NCBI RefSeq assembly: GCF_021603645.1 | Contig: NZ_BQHJ01000018.1 | Location: 1-59,478 of the forward strand | DNA: 59,478 nt | Direction of reading: 5' to 3' | Origin: Pseudomonas pseudonitroreducens | GTDB lineage: Bacteria > Pseudomonadota > Gammaproteobacteria > Pseudomonadales > Pseudomonadaceae | Part shown: one piece after another, positions 39,279 through 52,278 of the stretch | Layout: the number at the start of each line of letters is the position of its first letter | Numbering within the stretch: the stretch's first letter is position 1 | Program-made: the position numbers and the translations under genes | Notes under the pieces: model-generated | Seen by the model: the letters and a program-made list of their open reading frames with translations, nothing else | Databases searched by the model: none | Told to the model about the DNA's origin: nothing

Positions 39279-39956
39279 ATGCAATACAAACTTACCCGGA
39301 TCGATCCGGATGCGCCCAATGATCAGTACCCGATCGGCGAACGCGAAACGGTAGAAGACCCGCTCATCGAAGGGCAGGTCCACAAGAACATCTTCATGGG
39401 CAAGCTCGAGGATGTTCTCAACGGTGCGGTGAACTGGGGTCGCAAGAACTCCCTGTGGCCGTACAACTTCGGGCTGTCCTGCTGCTACGTGGAGATGACC
39501 ACGGCGTTCACCGCGCCGCACGACATCGCCCGTTTCGGCGCCGAAGTGATCCGTGCATCGCCGCGCCAGGCTGACTTCATGGTCATCGCCGGCACCTGCT
39601 TCATCAAGATGGCTCCGGTCATCCAGCGCCTGTACGAGCAGATGCTGGAACCCAAGTGGGTGATCTCGATGGGGTCGTGCGCCAACTCCGGCGGCATGTA
39701 CGACATCTACTCGGTCGTTCAGGGGGTCGACAAGTTCCTCCCCGTGGACGTGTACATCCCCGGCTGCCCGCCCCGTCCGGAGGCGTTCCTGCAAGGCCTG
39801 ATGCTGCTGCAGGAATCCATCGGCCAGGAGCGTCGTCCGTTGTCCTGGGTTGTAGGCGATCAAGGCATCTATCGTGCCGACATGCCTGCCCAGAAGGATC
39901 TCAAGCGCGAACAGCGCATTGCGGTCACCAACCTGCGCAGCCCCGACGAAGTGTGA
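39279..39956 (+). CDS. nuoB: NADH-quinone oxidoreductase subunit B
   Basis: A 225-residue peripheral subunit that holds iron-sulfur cluster N2, the last before quinone. The ligands are the tandem pair in GLSCCYVEM, with GTCFIK providing further conserved context, and later cysteines in GSCANSGG and [13 protein letters not shown] 39279 is preceded by GAGG; an in-frame TTG at 39273 is less suitable. The C-terminal 40 residues are hydrophilic and probably flexible. Confidence 0.97.
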   Translation: MQYKLTRIDPDAPNDQYPIGERETVEDPLIEGQVHKNIFMGKLEDVLNGAVNWGRKNSLWPYNFGLSCCYVEMTTAFTAPHDIARFGAEVIRASPRQADFMVIAGTCFIKMAPVIQRLYEQMLEPKWVISMGSCANSGGMYDIYSVVQGVDKFLPVDVYIPGCPPRPEAFLQGLMLLQESIGQERRPLSWVVGDQGIYRADMPAQKDLKREQRIAVTNLRSPDEV

Positions 39957-40015
39957 TCCGGCCCTCCACGAGAGGCCCGTTTTCACTCCACCGTTGACCG
40001 AGTGACTTAAAGACT

Positions 40016-41797
40016 ATGAATGCAGACTCCGCTCTGTACATCCCGCCTTACAAGGCAGACGACCAAGACATCGTCGTCGAACTGAATTCCCGCTTTGGCG
40101 CCGAAGCCTTCACCGTCCAGGCCACCCGCACCGGCATGCCGGTGCTCTGGGTTGCCCGTGAGCGCCTGATCGACGTCCTCACCTTCCTGCGCAATGTGCC
40201 CAAGCCGTACGTCATGCTCTATGACCTGCACGGTGTCGACGAGCGCCTGCGCACCCACCGTCGCGGCCTGCCGGGCGCCGACTTCAGCGTGTTCTACCAC
40301 CTGATGTCGCTCGAGCGTAATAGTGACGTGATGATCAAGGTGGCCTTGTCCGAAGGCGACCTCAACCTGCCCACCGCCACCCGTATCTGGCCGAACGCCA
40401 ACTGGTACGAGCGTGAGGTCTGGGACATGTACGGGATCACCTTCAATGGTCACCCGCACCTGACCCGCATGCTGATGCCGCCGACCTGGGAAGGTCACCC
40501 GCTGCGCAAGGATTACCCGGCGCGCGCCACCGAGTTCGATCCCTACGCGCTGTCCGCTGCCAAGCAGGACCTCGAGCAGGAAGCCCTGCGCTTCAAGCCC
40601 GAAGACTGGGGCATGAAGCGCCATGGCGAGAACGAGGACTTCATGTTCCTCAACCTCGGCCCGAACCACCCGTCCGCTCACGGTGCATTCCGCATCATCC
40701 TGCAGCTGGACGGTGAAGAGATCCTCGATTGCGTTCCGGAAATCGGCTACCACCACCGTGGCGCCGAGAAGATGGCAGAGCGCCAGTCCTGGCACAGCTT
40801 CATTCCGTACACCGACCGTATCGACTACCTCGGCGGCGTGATGAACAACCTGCCGTACGTGCTCTCGGTCGAGAAGCTCGCCGGCATCAAGGTGCCGCAG
40901 CGGGTCGACGTCATCCGCATCATGATGTCGGAGTTCTTCCGCATCCTGAACCACCTGCTCTACCTGGGTACCTATATCCAGGACGTGGGTGCGATGACCC
41001 CGGTGTTCTTCACCTTCACCGACCGCCAGCGCGCCTACAAGGTCGTCGAAGCCATCACCGGCTTCCGCCTGCACCCGGCCTGGTACCGCATCGGCGGCGT
41101 AGCACACGACCTGCCGCGCGGCTGGGACAAGCTGGTCCGCGAATTCCTCGACTGGATGCCCAAGCGCCTGGACGAGTACGAAACCGCTGCCCTGAAGAAC
41201 AGCATCCTGCGTGGCCGTACCATCGGCGTCGCGGCGTACAACACCAAGGAAGCGCTGGAATGGGGCACCACCGGCGCCGGCCTGCGCGCCACCGGCTGCG
41301 ACTTCGACCTGCGTAAAGCGCGCCCCTACTCCGGCTACGAGAACTTCGAGTTCGAAGTGCCGCTGGCGGCCAACGGCGACGCCTACGACCGCTGCATGGT
41401 CAAGATGGGTGAAATGCGCCAGAGCCTGCGCATCATCGAGCAGTGCCTGAAGAACATGCCCGAAGGCCCGTACAAGGCCGACCACCCGCTGACCACGCCG
41501 CCGCCCAAAGAGCGCACGCTGCAGCACATCGAGACCCTGATCACCCACTTCCTGCAGGTTTCCTGGGGCCCGGTCATGCCGGCCAACGAAGCCTTCCAGA
41601 TGGTGGAAGCGACCAAGGGCATCAACAGCTACTACCTGACGAGCGATGGCAGCACCATGAGCTACCGGACCCGAATCCGGACGCCCAGCTTCGCGCACCT
41701 GCAGCAGATTCCGTCGGTGATCAACGGCAGCATGATCGCTGACCTGATCGCCTATCTGGGCAGTATCGACTTCGTTATGGCCGACGTGGACCGCTGA
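40016..41797 (+). CDS. nuoC: NADH-quinone oxidoreductase fused subunits C and D
   Basis: A 593-residue NuoCD fusion, as in E. coli and other gammaproteobacteria. Residues 1 to about 190 are the 30-kDa (C) domain ([46 protein letters not shown]). Residues from about 205 are the 49-kDa (D) domain ([53 protein letters not shown]), which lines the quinone cavity. There is no sign of a split. Confidence 0.97.
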   Translation: MNADSALYIPPYKADDQDIVVELNSRFGAEAFTVQATRTGMPVLWVARERLIDVLTFLRNVPKPYVMLYDLHGVDERLRTHRRGLPGADFSVFYHLMSLERNSDVMIKVALSEGDLNLPTATRIWPNANWYEREVWDMYGITFNGHPHLTRMLMPPTWEGHPLRKDYPARATEFDPYALSAAKQDLEQEALRFKPEDWGMKRHGENEDFMFLNLGPNHPSAHGAFRIILQLDGEEILDCVPEIGYHHRGAEKMAERQSWHSFIPYTDRIDYLGGVMNNLPYVLSVEKLAGIKVPQRVDVIRIMMSEFFRILNHLLYLGTYIQDVGAMTPVFFTFTDRQRAYKVVEAITGFRLHPAWYRIGGVAHDLPRGWDKLVREFLDWMPKRLDEYETAALKNSILRGRTIGVAAYNTKEALEWGTTGAGLRATGCDFDLRKARPYSGYENFEFEVPLAANGDAYDRCMVKMGEMRQSLRIIEQCLKNMPEGPYKADHPLTTPPPKERTLQHIETLITHFLQVSWGPVMPANEAFQMVEATKGINSYYLTSDGSTMSYRTRIRTPSFAHLQQIPSVINGSMIADLIAYLGSIDFVMADVDR

Positions 41798-41799
41798 TC

Positions 41800-42294
41800 A
41801 TGAGTACCCTTATCCAGACTGATCGTTTCGAACTCAGCGAAACCGAGCGCTCGGCCATCGAGCACGAAATGCATCACTACGAGGACTCCCGTGCGGCGTC
41901 CATCGAAGCCCTGAAGATCGTCCAGAAGCAGCGCGGCTGGGTACCGGACGGCGCCATCCCGGCGATCGCCGACATCCTCGGCATCCCCGACAGTGACGTC
42001 GAAGGCGTGGCTACCTTCTATAGCCAGATCTTCCGCCAGCCGGTCGGTCGCCACATCATCCGCGTCTGCGACAGCATGGTCTGCTACATCGGCGGCCACG
42101 AGTCCGTGGTTAGCGAGATCCAGAAGCAGCTGGGCATCGGCCTCGGCCAGACCACCGCCGACGGCCGCTTCACCCTGCTGCCGGTGTGCTGCCTGGGCAA
42201 CTGCGACAAGGCCCCGGCGATGATGATCGACGACGACACCTTCGGCGACCTGCGTCCCGACGGCGTCGCCAAACTGCTGGAGGCCTACGCATGA
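41800..42294 (+). CDS. nuoE: NADH-quinone oxidoreductase subunit E
   Basis: A 164-residue thioredoxin-like subunit with the [2Fe-2S] cluster N1a. The four ligands lie in [10 protein letters not shown] and [15 protein letters not shown]. Together with NuoF and NuoG it forms the NADH-oxidising module. It begins two bases after nuoCD and its stop overlaps the nuoF start. Confidence 0.97.
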   Translation: MSTLIQTDRFELSETERSAIEHEMHHYEDSRAASIEALKIVQKQRGWVPDGAIPAIADILGIPDSDVEGVATFYSQIFRQPVGRHIIRVCDSMVCYIGGHESVVSEIQKQLGIGLGQTTADGRFTLLPVCCLGNCDKAPAMMIDDDTFGDLRPDGVAKLLEAYA

Positions 42295-43640
42295 GTCGCC
42301 TCACCTCCTACGGCACGCCCAACCGCACCGCGCGCGCGGCCGAAACCCATCCGCTGACCTGGCGCCTGCGTGACGACGGTGCCCCGGTCTGGCTGGAGGA
42401 GTACCAGTCGAAGAATGGCTACGCCGCCGCGCGCAAGGCGCTGGCGCAGATGGCCACCGACGACATCGTCCAGACCGTCAAGGACTCCGGCCTCAAGGGC
42501 CGCGGCGGTGCGGGCTTCCCCACCGGCGTGAAGTGGGGCCTGATGCCCAAGGACGAATCCCTCAACATCCGCTACCTGCTGTGCAACGCGGACGAGATGG
42601 AGCCCAACACCTGGAAGGACCGCATGCTCATGGAGCAGCTGCCGCACCTGCTGGTGGAAGGCATGCTGATCTCCGCGCGCGCCCTCAAGGCCTACCGCGG
42701 CTACATCTTCCTGCGCGGCGAGTATGTCGACGCAGCCCGTAACCTGAACCGCGCCATCGAGGAAGCCAAGGCCGCCGGCCTGCTGGGCAAGAACATCCTC
42801 GGCAGCGGCTTCGATTTCGAGCTGTTCGTCCACACCGGCGCCGGCCGCTACATCTGTGGCGAAGAGACCGCACTGATCAACTCGCTGGAAGGCCGCCGCG
42901 CCAACCCGCGCTCCAAGCCGCCCTTCCCCGCCGCCGTTGGCGTCTGGGGCAAGCCGACCTGCGTGAACAACGTCGAGACCCTGTGCAACGTACCGGCGAT
43001 CGTCGAGCACGGTGTCGACTGGTACAAGGGCCTCGCTCGCCCAGGCAGCGAAGACATGGGCACCAAGCTCATGGGCTTCTCCGGCAAGGTGAAGAACCCC
43101 GGTATCTGGGAACTGCCCTTCGGCCTCCCGGCCCGCGAGCTGTTCGAGGATTACGCCGGCGGCATGCGCGACGGCTACAAGCTCAAGGCCTGGCAGCCGG
43201 GCGGCGCCGGTACCGGCTTCCTTCTGCCGGAACACCTGGATGCCCTGTTCTATGCCGGCGGCGTTGCCAAGGTTGGCACCCGTATGGGTACCGGCCTGGC
43301 CATGGCGGTGGACGACAGCGTCAACATGGTCTCGCTGCTGCGCAACATGGAAGAGTTCTTCGCCCGCGAATCCTGCGGCTGGTGCACTCCGTGCCGCGAC
43401 GGCCTGCCGTGGAGCGTGAAGGTCCTGCGCGCGCTGGAGAAAGGCGAAGGTGCCCAGGGCGACCTGGAAACCCTCGAGCAGCTCGTCAACTTCCTCGGCC
43501 CCGGCAAGACCTTCTGTGCCCACGCACCGGGTGCCGTCGAGCCGCTGGGCAGCGCACTGAAGTATTTCCGTCCCGAGTTCGAAGCGGGCATTTCCCGCCA
43601 GGCTCAGGCCGTACAAGCACCGCAGACCGTCGGCGCTTGA
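42291..43640 (+). CDS. nuoF: NADH-quinone oxidoreductase subunit F
   Basis: A 449-residue subunit that binds NADH and FMN and carries [4Fe-4S] cluster N3. The glycine-rich loop [19 protein letters not shown] (from about residue 67) binds NADH/FMN. The N3 ligands are in [12 protein letters not shown] plus the later cysteine in [13 protein letters not shown] 42291 overlaps the nuoE stop; longer readings mirror nuoE in another frame. It is followed by a 128-bp gap, the only long one in the operon. Confidence 0.97.
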   Translation: MSRLTSYGTPNRTARAAETHPLTWRLRDDGAPVWLEEYQSKNGYAAARKALAQMATDDIVQTVKDSGLKGRGGAGFPTGVKWGLMPKDESLNIRYLLCNADEMEPNTWKDRMLMEQLPHLLVEGMLISARALKAYRGYIFLRGEYVDAARNLNRAIEEAKAAGLLGKNILGSGFDFELFVHTGAGRYICGEETALINSLEGRRANPRSKPPFPAAVGVWGKPTCVNNVETLCNVPAIVEHGVDWYKGLARPGSEDMGTKLMGFSGKVKNPGIWELPFGLPARELFEDYAGGMRDGYKLKAWQPGGAGTGFLLPEHLDALFYAGGVAKVGTRMGTGLAMAVDDSVNMVSLLRNMEEFFARESCGWCTPCRDGLPWSVKVLRALEKGEGAQGDLETLEQLVNFLGPGKTFCAHAPGAVEPLGSALKYFRPEFEAGISRQAQAVQAPQTVGA

Positions 43641-43649
43641 TGCTTTGAT

Positions 43650-43670
43650 CGCCGGGCGCTGCGCCCGGCG
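43650..43670 (+). terminator. Terminator-like hairpin inside the nuo operon (nuoF-nuoG)
   Basis: CGCCGGGCGC-T-GCGCCCGGCG has perfect 10-bp arms and is followed by TTGTTTCGTT, nine bases after the nuoF stop. The T tract is interrupted. It could attenuate transcription or stabilise an mRNA end rather than stop it fully, since nuoG must be transcribed from upstream or from an internal promoter in 43671-43768. Confidence 0.5.
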
Positions 43671-43768
43671 TTGTTTCGTTGCAGTGCCGCGGCGTGCCGC
43701 CGGCCCGATGAAACCGTGATTTCTATTAGCCACGCCCGCTGACAACGGGCCAACGAAGACTTAGACCC

Positions 43769-46483
43769 ATGGCCACGATCCACGTAGACGGCAAGACGTT
43801 AGAAGTCGACGGAGCGGACAACCTGTTGCAGGCCTGCCTCTCCCTCGGTCTCGACATCCCCTACTTCTGCTGGCACCCGGCGCTCGGAAGCGTCGGCGCA
43901 TGCCGCCAGTGCGCGGTCAAGCAGTACACCGACGAGAACGACAAACGCGGTCGTCTCGTCATGTCCTGCATGACTCCCGCCACCGACAACACCTGGATTT
44001 CCATCGAAGACGAAGAGGCCAAGCAGTTCCGCGCCAGCGTCGTCGAATGGCTGATGACCAACCACCCGCACGACTGCCCGGTCTGCGAGGAAGGCGGTCA
44101 CTGCCACCTGCAGGACATGACGGTGATGACCGGCCACAACCAGCGCCGGTACCGCTTCACCAAGCGCACCCACCAGAACCAGGAGCTCGGCCCGTTCATC
44201 GCCCACGAGATGAACCGCTGCATCGCCTGCTACCGCTGCGTCCGTTACTACAAGGACTACGCCGGCGGCACCGACCTGGGCGTCTATGGCGCGCATGACA
44301 ACGTCTATTTCGGCCGCATCGAGGACGGTGTGCTGGAGAGCGAGTTCTCCGGCAACCTGACCGAGGTCTGCCCGACTGGCGTGTTCACCGACAAGACCCA
44401 CTCCGAGCGCTACAACCGCAAGTGGGACATGCAGTTCGCCCCGAGCATCTGCCATGGCTGCTCCAGCGGCTGCAACATCAGCCCCGGCGAGCGTTACGGT
44501 GAAATCCGCCGCATCGAGAACCGCTACAACGGCTCGGTGAACCACTACTTCCTGTGCGACCGCGGCCGCTTCGGCTACGGCTACGTCAACCGCGAAGACC
44601 GCCCGCGTCAGCCGCAGCTGATGCTGAGCAAGCAGAAGCTCTCGCTGGACGGCGCCCTCGACCAGACCGCTGCCCTGCTCAAGGGCCGCAAGGTCATCGG
44701 TATCGGTTCGCCGCGCGCCAGCCTGGAAAGCAACTACGCCCTGGCCGAACTGGTCGGCGCGCAGAACTACTACAGCGGCATCTCCGCCGACGAGCTGCAA
44801 CGCCTGCAGCTGGTGCTGAAAGTGATGCAGGACGGCCCGCTGCCGGTGCCGACCATCCGTGACATCGAAGACCACGACGCAGTATTCGTGCTTGGCGAAG
44901 ACCTGACCCAGACCGCTGCCCGTATCGCCCTGGCCCTGCGCCAGTCGGTCAAAGGTAAGGGCGAGGACATGGCAGCCGCGATGAAGATCCAGCCGTGGCT
45001 CGACGCCGCGGTGAAGACCATCGCCCAGCACGAGATGAACCCGCTGTTCATCGCCAGCCTGGATGAAACCCGCCTGGACGACGTCGCTGCCGAGTGCGTG
45101 CACGCCGCTACCGAAGACCTGGCTCGCCTGGGCTTCGCCGTGGCCCATGCCATCGACGCGAGCGCCCCGGCCGTGGCCGGCCTCGACGCCGAAGCCGCCG
45201 CCCTGGCCCAGCGCATCGCCGATGCCCTGGTCGCCGCCAAGCGCCCGTTGGTCATCTCCGGCACCTCGCTGGGCAGCAACGCCCTGATCGAAGCCGCCGC
45301 CAACATCGCCAGCGCGCTGAAGAACCGCGAGAAGAACGGCTCCCTGAGCCTGGTCGTCCCGGAAGCCAACAGCCTGGGCCTGGCGCTCTTCGGCGGCGAG
45401 TCCGTTGAAGCCGCTCTGGAACAGCTGACCTCCGGCGCCGCCGATGCCGTGGTGATCCTGGAAAACGACCTGTACCGCCGCGCCGACGCTGCCGCTGTCG
45501 ATGCCGCCCTGGCCGCCGCCAAGATCGTCGTGGTCGCCGACCACCAGCAGACCGCCACCAGCGCCAAGGCCACCGTCCTGCTGCCGGCCGCCAGCTTCGC
45601 CGAAGGCGATGGCACCCTGGTCAGCCAGGAAGGCCGCGCCCAGCGTTTCTTCCAGGTCTACGACCCGACCTACTACAACGCCGACAACCTGGTCCGCGAA
45701 GGCTGGCGCTGGCTGCACGCCCTGCACAGCACCCTCGAAGGCAAGCGCGTCGACTGGACCCAGCTGGACCACGTGATCGACGCCGTCGTCGCCGCCAAAC
45801 CGCAACTGGCCGGCATCCGCGAAGCCGCGCCGAACGCCGCGTTCCGCATCAAGGGCCTGAAGCTGGCGCGCGAGCCGCACCGCTACTCCGGCCGTACCTC
45901 GATGCGCGCCAACATCAATGTCAGCGAGCCGCGTCAGCCGCAGGACATCGACTCCGCCTTCGCCTTCTCCATGGAAGGCTACGCCGGCAGCACCGAACCG
46001 CGTCAGCAGATTCCGTTCGCCTGGTCCCCGGGCTGGAACTCCCCGCAAGCCTGGAACAAGTTCCAGGACGAAGTCGGCGGCCACCTGCGCGCCGGCGATC
46101 CGGGCGTACGCCTGATCGAGGCCAAGGGCGAAGCCCTGTGGTTCAGCGAGATTCCCGCGCCGTTCCACACCGCCGCCAGCCAGTTCAAGGTGGTGCCCTT
46201 CTATCACCTGTTCGGCAGCGAGGAGAATTCCGCCAAGGCCGCCCCGGTGCAGGAGCGCATCCCGCAGACCTACGTCACCCTGGCCAAGGCCGAGGCTGAT
46301 CGCCTGGGCGTCAACGAAGGCGCGATCATCCGCCTGACCGTCAAGGGCCAGGAACTGCGCCTGCCGCTGCGCGTGAGCGAAGAGCTCGGTGCCGGCCTGG
46401 TCGCCCTGCCGATCGGTCTGCAAGGCATTCCCGCCGGTGTCATCGGCGCCACGGCTGAAGGTCTGCAGGAGGCTGCACAATGA
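43769..46483 (+). CDS. nuoG: NADH-quinone oxidoreductase subunit G
   Basis: A 904-residue subunit, the largest of the NADH module. The N terminus carries several clusters: [2Fe-2S] N1b ([20 protein letters not shown]), N5 ([14 protein letters not shown] with a His ligand), N4 ([11 protein letters not shown] and EVCPTGVF) and N7 ([13 protein letters not shown], with CDRGRF). The rest is a molybdopterin-oxidoreductase-like domain without cofactor. The N7 cluster occurs only in some bacteria, including E. coli. The alanine-rich segments (about 430-620) are typical of Pseudomonas NuoG. Confidence 0.97.
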   Translation: MATIHVDGKTLEVDGADNLLQACLSLGLDIPYFCWHPALGSVGACRQCAVKQYTDENDKRGRLVMSCMTPATDNTWISIEDEEAKQFRASVVEWLMTNHPHDCPVCEEGGHCHLQDMTVMTGHNQRRYRFTKRTHQNQELGPFIAHEMNRCIACYRCVRYYKDYAGGTDLGVYGAHDNVYFGRIEDGVLESEFSGNLTEVCPTGVFTDKTHSERYNRKWDMQFAPSICHGCSSGCNISPGERYGEIRRIENRYNGSVNHYFLCDRGRFGYGYVNREDRPRQPQLMLSKQKLSLDGALDQTAALLKGRKVIGIGSPRASLESNYALAELVGAQNYYSGISADELQRLQLVLKVMQDGPLPVPTIRDIEDHDAVFVLGEDLTQTAARIALALRQSVKGKGEDMAAAMKIQPWLDAAVKTIAQHEMNPLFIASLDETRLDDVAAECVHAATEDLARLGFAVAHAIDASAPAVAGLDAEAAALAQRIADALVAAKRPLVISGTSLGSNALIEAAANIASALKNREKNGSLSLVVPEANSLGLALFGGESVEAALEQLTSGAADAVVILENDLYRRADAAAVDAALAAAKIVVVADHQQTATSAKATVLLPAASFAEGDGTLVSQEGRAQRFFQVYDPTYYNADNLVREGWRWLHALHSTLEGKRVDWTQLDHVIDAVVAAKPQLAGIREAAPNAAFRIKGLKLAREPHRYSGRTSMRANINVSEPRQPQDIDSAFAFSMEGYAGSTEPRQQIPFAWSPGWNSPQAWNKFQDEVGGHLRAGDPGVRLIEAKGEALWFSEIPAPFHTAASQFKVVPFYHLFGSEENSAKAAPVQERIPQTYVTLAKAEADRLGVNEGAIIRLTVKGQELRLPLRVSEELGAGLVALPIGLQGIPAGVIGATAEGLQEAAQ

Positions 46484-47484
46484 GTTTGATGAGCATGAGC
46501 TGGCTGACCCCCGCCGTCGTCGACATCATCATCGAAGTCATCAAGGCCATCGTCATCCTGCTCGCCGTGGTCGTCTGCGGCGCGCTGCTCAGCTGGGTCG
46601 AGCGTCGTCTGCTCGGCCTCTGGCAGGACCGCTACGGTCCGAACCGGGTCGGCCCCTTCGGGGCCTTCCAGCTCGGTGCCGACATGCTGAAGATGTTCTT
46701 CAAGGAAGACTGGACCCCGCCGTTCGCCGACAAGATGATCTTCACCCTCGCGCCCATGATTGCCATGGGTGCGCTGCTGGTGGCGTTCGCGGTCATCCCG
46801 ATCACCCCGACCTGGGGTGTGGCGGACCTGAACATCGGCATCCTGTTCTTCTTCGCCATGGCCGGCCTGACCGTGTACGCGGTGCTGTTCGCCGGCTGGT
46901 CGAGCAACAACAAGTTCGCCCTCCTCGGCAGCCTGCGCGCCTCGGCCCAGACCATCTCCTACGAGGTGTTCCTGGCCCTGTCGCTGATGGGTATCGTCGC
47001 TCAGGTCGGTTCGTTCAGCCTGCGCGACATCGTCGATTACCAGGCCGAGCACATGTGGTTCATCATTCCGCAGTTCTTCGGTTTCATGACCTTCTTCGTC
47101 GCTGGTGTCGCCGTGACTCACCGTCACCCGTTCGACCAGCCCGAAGCCGAACAGGAACTGGCCGACGGTTACCACATCGAGTACGCCGGCATGAAATGGG
47201 GCATGTTCTTCGTCGGCGAGTACATCGGCATCGTGCTGGTGTCCGCGTTGCTGGCGACCCTGTTCTTCGGCGGCTGGCATGGCCCGTTCGGCATCCTGCC
47301 GCAGATCCCGTTCATCTGGTTCGCCCTGAAAACCGGCTTCTTCATCATGATGTTCATTCTGCTGCGGGCCTCGATTCCACGCCCGCGCTATGACCAGGTG
47401 ATGGCCTTCAGCTGGAAGTTCTGCCTCCCGCTGACCCTGATCAACCTGCTGGTGACCGGCGCTGTCGTGCTGGCGACCCAGTAA
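46480..47484 (+). CDS. nuoH: NADH-quinone oxidoreductase subunit H
   Basis: A 334-residue membrane subunit with eight spans that forms part of the quinone channel and links the peripheral and proton-pumping arms. The signature [26 protein letters not shown] is at about residues 52-77, and the conserved acidic loop [35 protein letters not shown] follows. The start overlaps the nuoG stop by four bases. Confidence 0.97.
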   Translation: MSLMSMSWLTPAVVDIIIEVIKAIVILLAVVVCGALLSWVERRLLGLWQDRYGPNRVGPFGAFQLGADMLKMFFKEDWTPPFADKMIFTLAPMIAMGALLVAFAVIPITPTWGVADLNIGILFFFAMAGLTVYAVLFAGWSSNNKFALLGSLRASAQTISYEVFLALSLMGIVAQVGSFSLRDIVDYQAEHMWFIIPQFFGFMTFFVAGVAVTHRHPFDQPEAEQELADGYHIEYAGMKWGMFFVGEYIGIVLVSALLATLFFGGWHGPFGILPQIPFIWFALKTGFFIMMFILLRASIPRPRYDQVMAFSWKFCLPLTLINLLVTGAVVLATQ

Positions 47485-47495
47485 GGAGTACGACC

Positions 47496-48044
47496 ATGAT
47501 CAAGTACATTTTCGACGTGGTGCACGGCACCTACACCCAGCTGCGCAGCCTGGTGATGATCTTCGGTCACGCCTTCCGCAAGCGTGACACCCTGCAGTAC
47601 CCGGAAGAGCCCGTGTACCTGCCGCCGCGCTACCGTGGCCGCATCGTGCTCACCCGCGATCCCGACGGCGAGGAGCGCTGCGTTGCGTGCAACCTGTGCG
47701 CCGTGGCCTGCCCGGTTGGCTGCATCTCCCTGCAGAAGGCCGAGATGGACGATGGCCGCTGGTACCCCGAGTTCTTCCGCATCAACTTCTCCCGCTGCAT
47801 CTTCTGCGGCCTGTGCGAAGAAGCCTGCCCGACCACCGCGATCCAGCTGACCCCGGATTTCGAGATGGGCGAGTTCAAGCGCCAGGACCTGGTCTACGAG
47901 AAGGAAGACCTGCTGATCTCCGGCCCCGGCAAGAACCCGGACTACAACTTCTACCGCGTTGCCGGCATGGCCATCGCCGGCAAGCCGAAAGGCGCCGCGC
48001 AGAACGAGGCCGAACCGATCAACGTCAAGAGCCTGCTGCCGTAA
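47496..48044 (+). CDS. nuoI: NADH-quinone oxidoreductase subunit I
   Basis: A 182-residue ferredoxin-like subunit with two [4Fe-4S] clusters (N6a, N6b), bound by [15 protein letters not shown] and [15 protein letters not shown]. An N-terminal amphipathic stretch ([13 protein letters not shown] region) anchors it to the membrane arm. It starts 11 bases after nuoH with AAGGAG upstream. Confidence 0.97.
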   Translation: MIKYIFDVVHGTYTQLRSLVMIFGHAFRKRDTLQYPEEPVYLPPRYRGRIVLTRDPDGEERCVACNLCAVACPVGCISLQKAEMDDGRWYPEFFRINFSRCIFCGLCEEACPTTAIQLTPDFEMGEFKRQDLVYEKEDLLISGPGKNPDYNFYRVAGMAIAGKPKGAAQNEAEPINVKSLLP

Positions 48045-48055
48045 GGAGACGTCGC

Positions 48056-48556
48056 GTGGAATTCGCTTTCTACTTCGCCGCCGGCGTCGCCGTGCTGGCA
48101 ACCTTCCGGGTCATCACCAACAGCAACCCGGTGCATGCCCTGCTCTACCTCATCATTTCGCTGCTCGCGGTATCGATGACCTTCTTCAGCCTCGGCGCCC
48201 CGTTCGCCGGTGCCCTGGAGATCATCGTCTACGCCGGCGCGATCATGGTGCTGTTCGTCTTCGTGGTGATGATGCTCAACCTCGGCCCGGCCATTGCCGA
48301 GCAGGAACGCAAGTGGCTCAAGCCCGGTGTCTGGATCGGCCCCGGCGCCCTGGCTGCCGTGCTGCTGGTCGAACTGCTGTGGATGCTCTCGCGCACCCCG
48401 AGCGGTATCGGCATCGGCCACACCACCGTGGACGCCAAGGCCGTGGGCATCAGCCTGTTCGGCCCGTACCTGCTGGTCGTCGAACTGGCCTCGATGCTGC
48501 TGCTGGCGGCACTGGTCGCCGCCTACCACCTCGGCCGCCACGAAGCGAAGGACTAA
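48056..48556 (+). CDS. nuoJ: NADH-quinone oxidoreductase subunit J
   Basis: A 166-residue membrane subunit with five spans. The conserved pi-bulge helix is visible in [24 protein letters not shown]. The start is a GTG at 48056 with AAGGAGAC six bases upstream, right after the nuoI stop; this gives the usual family length. Longer in-frame reading would overlap nuoI. Confidence 0.95.
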   Translation: MEFAFYFAAGVAVLATFRVITNSNPVHALLYLIISLLAVSMTFFSLGAPFAGALEIIVYAGAIMVLFVFVVMMLNLGPAIAEQERKWLKPGVWIGPGALAAVLLVELLWMLSRTPSGIGIGHTTVDAKAVGISLFGPYLLVVELASMLLLAALVAAYHLGRHEAKD

Positions 48557-48560
48557 CACC

Positions 48561-48865
48561 ATGAATGCAATCCCTCTCGAACACGGACTGGCACTCGCCG
48601 GTGTGCTGTTCTGCTTCGGCCTGGTGGGCCTGATGGTACGACGCAATATCCTGTTCGTACTGATGAGCCTGGAAGTGATGATGAACGCCGCCGCTCTGGC
48701 CTTCGTGGTCGGTGGCGCCCGCTGGGGCCAGCCTGACGGCCAGGTGATGTTCATCCTGGTGCTCAGCCTGGCTGCGGCCGAGGCCAGCATCGGCCTGGCG
48801 ATCCTGCTCCAGCTGTATCGCCGCTTCCATACCCTCGATATCGACGCTGCCAGCGAGATGCGCGG

Positions 48866-48869
<4 letters not shown>
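48561..48869 (+). CDS. nuoK: NADH-quinone oxidoreductase subunit K
   Basis: A 102-residue subunit with three spans, related to MrpC. The two membrane glutamates needed for proton pumping are in [16 protein letters not shown] and [18 protein letters not shown]. It starts four bases after nuoJ and its stop overlaps the nuoL start. Confidence 0.97.
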
Positions 48870-50713
<1,844 letters not shown>

Positions 50714-50741
50714 TGAATTCACGAAAGAGATTGAGCCCGAC

Positions 50742-52271
50742 ATGATTCTGCCCTGGCTAATCCTGATCCCCTTCATCGGCGGCTTCCTTTGCTGGATCGC
50801 CGAGTACACCAGCAAGACCCTGCCTCGCTGGGTCGCCCTGGGATCGATGGTCCTCACCCTGGCGCTGAGCCTGTGGGTGTGGCACACCGGTGACTTCCAG
50901 CTGGCCCCCGCGCCGGGTGGCGAGCCGCAATGGACCCTGGAATTCAAGCTGTCCTGGATCGAGCGTTTCGGCATCAGCTTCCACCTGGCGATGGACGGCC
51001 TGTCCCTGCTGATGGTGGCGCTGACCGGCCTGCTCGGCGTGCTCTCCGTCCTCTGCTCGTGGAACGAGATCCAGCGTCGCATCGGCTTCTTCCACCTGAA
51101 CCTGCTGTGGATCCTCGGCGGTGTGATCGGTGTGTTCCTCGCCGTCGACCTGTTCCTGTTCTTCTTCTTCTGGGAAATGATGCTGGTGCCGATGTACTTC
51201 CTCATCGCGCTCTGGGGTCATAGCTCCGACGACGGCAAGAAGACCCGCATCTACGCCGCTACCAAGTTCTTCATCTTCACCCAGGCCAGCGGCCTGGTGA
51301 TGCTGGTGGCGATCCTCGGCCTGGTGTTCGTGCACTACAACAGCACCGGCGTGCTGACCTTCAACTATGCCGACCTGCTGAAGACGCAGCTGCCGCCGCA
51401 CACCGAGTGGATCCTGATGCTCGGCTTCTTCGTCGCCTTCGCGGTGAAGATGCCGGTGGTGCCGGTGCACTCCTGGCTGCCGGACGCCCACGCCCAGGCA
51501 CCGACCGCCGGCTCCGTGGACCTGGCCGGTATCCTGCTGAAGACCGCCGCCTACGGCCTGATCCGCTTCGCCCTGCCGCTGTTCCCCAACGCTTCGGCCG
51601 AGTTCGCCCCGATCGCCATGACCCTGGGTCTGATCGGCATCTTCTACGGCGCCTTCCTGTCGTTCGCGCAGACCGACATCAAGCGCCTGGTGGCCTACTC
51701 CTCCGTGTCGCACATGGGCTTCGTGATGATCGGCATCTACTCCGGCAGCCCCCAGGCGCTGCAGGGTGTGGTCGTGCAGATGATCGCCCACGGCCTCTCC
51801 GCCGCCGCGCTGTTCATCCTCTGCGGCCAGCTGTACGAGCGCCTGCACACCCGTGACATGCGCAAGATGGGCGGCCTGTGGTCGCGCATTCCGTACCTGC
51901 CGGCCGTGGCCCTGTTCTTCGCCACCGCGTCGCTGGGCCTGCCAGGCACCGGCAACTTCGTCGGCGAATTCCTGATCCTGCTGGGCAGCTTCAAGGTCGT
52001 TCCGGTGATCACCGTGATCGCCACCTTCGGCCTGGTGTTCGGCTCGGTCTACTCGCTGATCATGATCCACCGCGCGTACTTCGGCCCGGCCAAGTCCGAC
52101 ACCGCCATCGCCGGCCTGAACGCCCGCGAGCTGCTCATGGTGCTCGGCCTGGCGGTGCTGCTGATCGTGCTCGGCGTCTACCCGCAGCCGGTTCTCGACA
52201 CCTCCGCGGCAACCATGCACGGCGTCCAGCAATGGCTGGGCTCCGCCCTCTCCACCCTGGCAGCACGGTAA
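50742..52271 (+). CDS. nuoM: NADH-quinone oxidoreductase subunit M
   Basis: A 509-residue antiporter-like subunit with about 14 spans. The conserved [20 protein letters not shown] (pumping Glu), [41 protein letters not shown] and [21 protein letters not shown] are present. ATG 50742 gives the family's normal start, [15 protein letters not shown]. There is a 28-base gap after nuoL. Confidence 0.97.
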   Translation: MILPWLILIPFIGGFLCWIAEYTSKTLPRWVALGSMVLTLALSLWVWHTGDFQLAPAPGGEPQWTLEFKLSWIERFGISFHLAMDGLSLLMVALTGLLGVLSVLCSWNEIQRRIGFFHLNLLWILGGVIGVFLAVDLFLFFFFWEMMLVPMYFLIALWGHSSDDGKKTRIYAATKFFIFTQASGLVMLVAILGLVFVHYNSTGVLTFNYADLLKTQLPPHTEWILMLGFFVAFAVKMPVVPVHSWLPDAHAQAPTAGSVDLAGILLKTAAYGLIRFALPLFPNASAEFAPIAMTLGLIGIFYGAFLSFAQTDIKRLVAYSSVSHMGFVMIGIYSGSPQALQGVVVQMIAHGLSAAALFILCGQLYERLHTRDMRKMGGLWSRIPYLPAVALFFATASLGLPGTGNFVGEFLILLGSFKVVPVITVIATFGLVFGSVYSLIMIHRAYFGPAKSDTAIAGLNARELLMVLGLAVLLIVLGVYPQPVLDTSAATMHGVQQWLGSALSTLAAR

Positions 52272-52278
52272 GCGCGAC

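Noticed and set aside
43799-46480. Long minus-strand open frame across nuoG
   Set aside because: Pure antisense of nuoG, with Gly/Val/Asp-rich low-complexity composition and no ribosome site.
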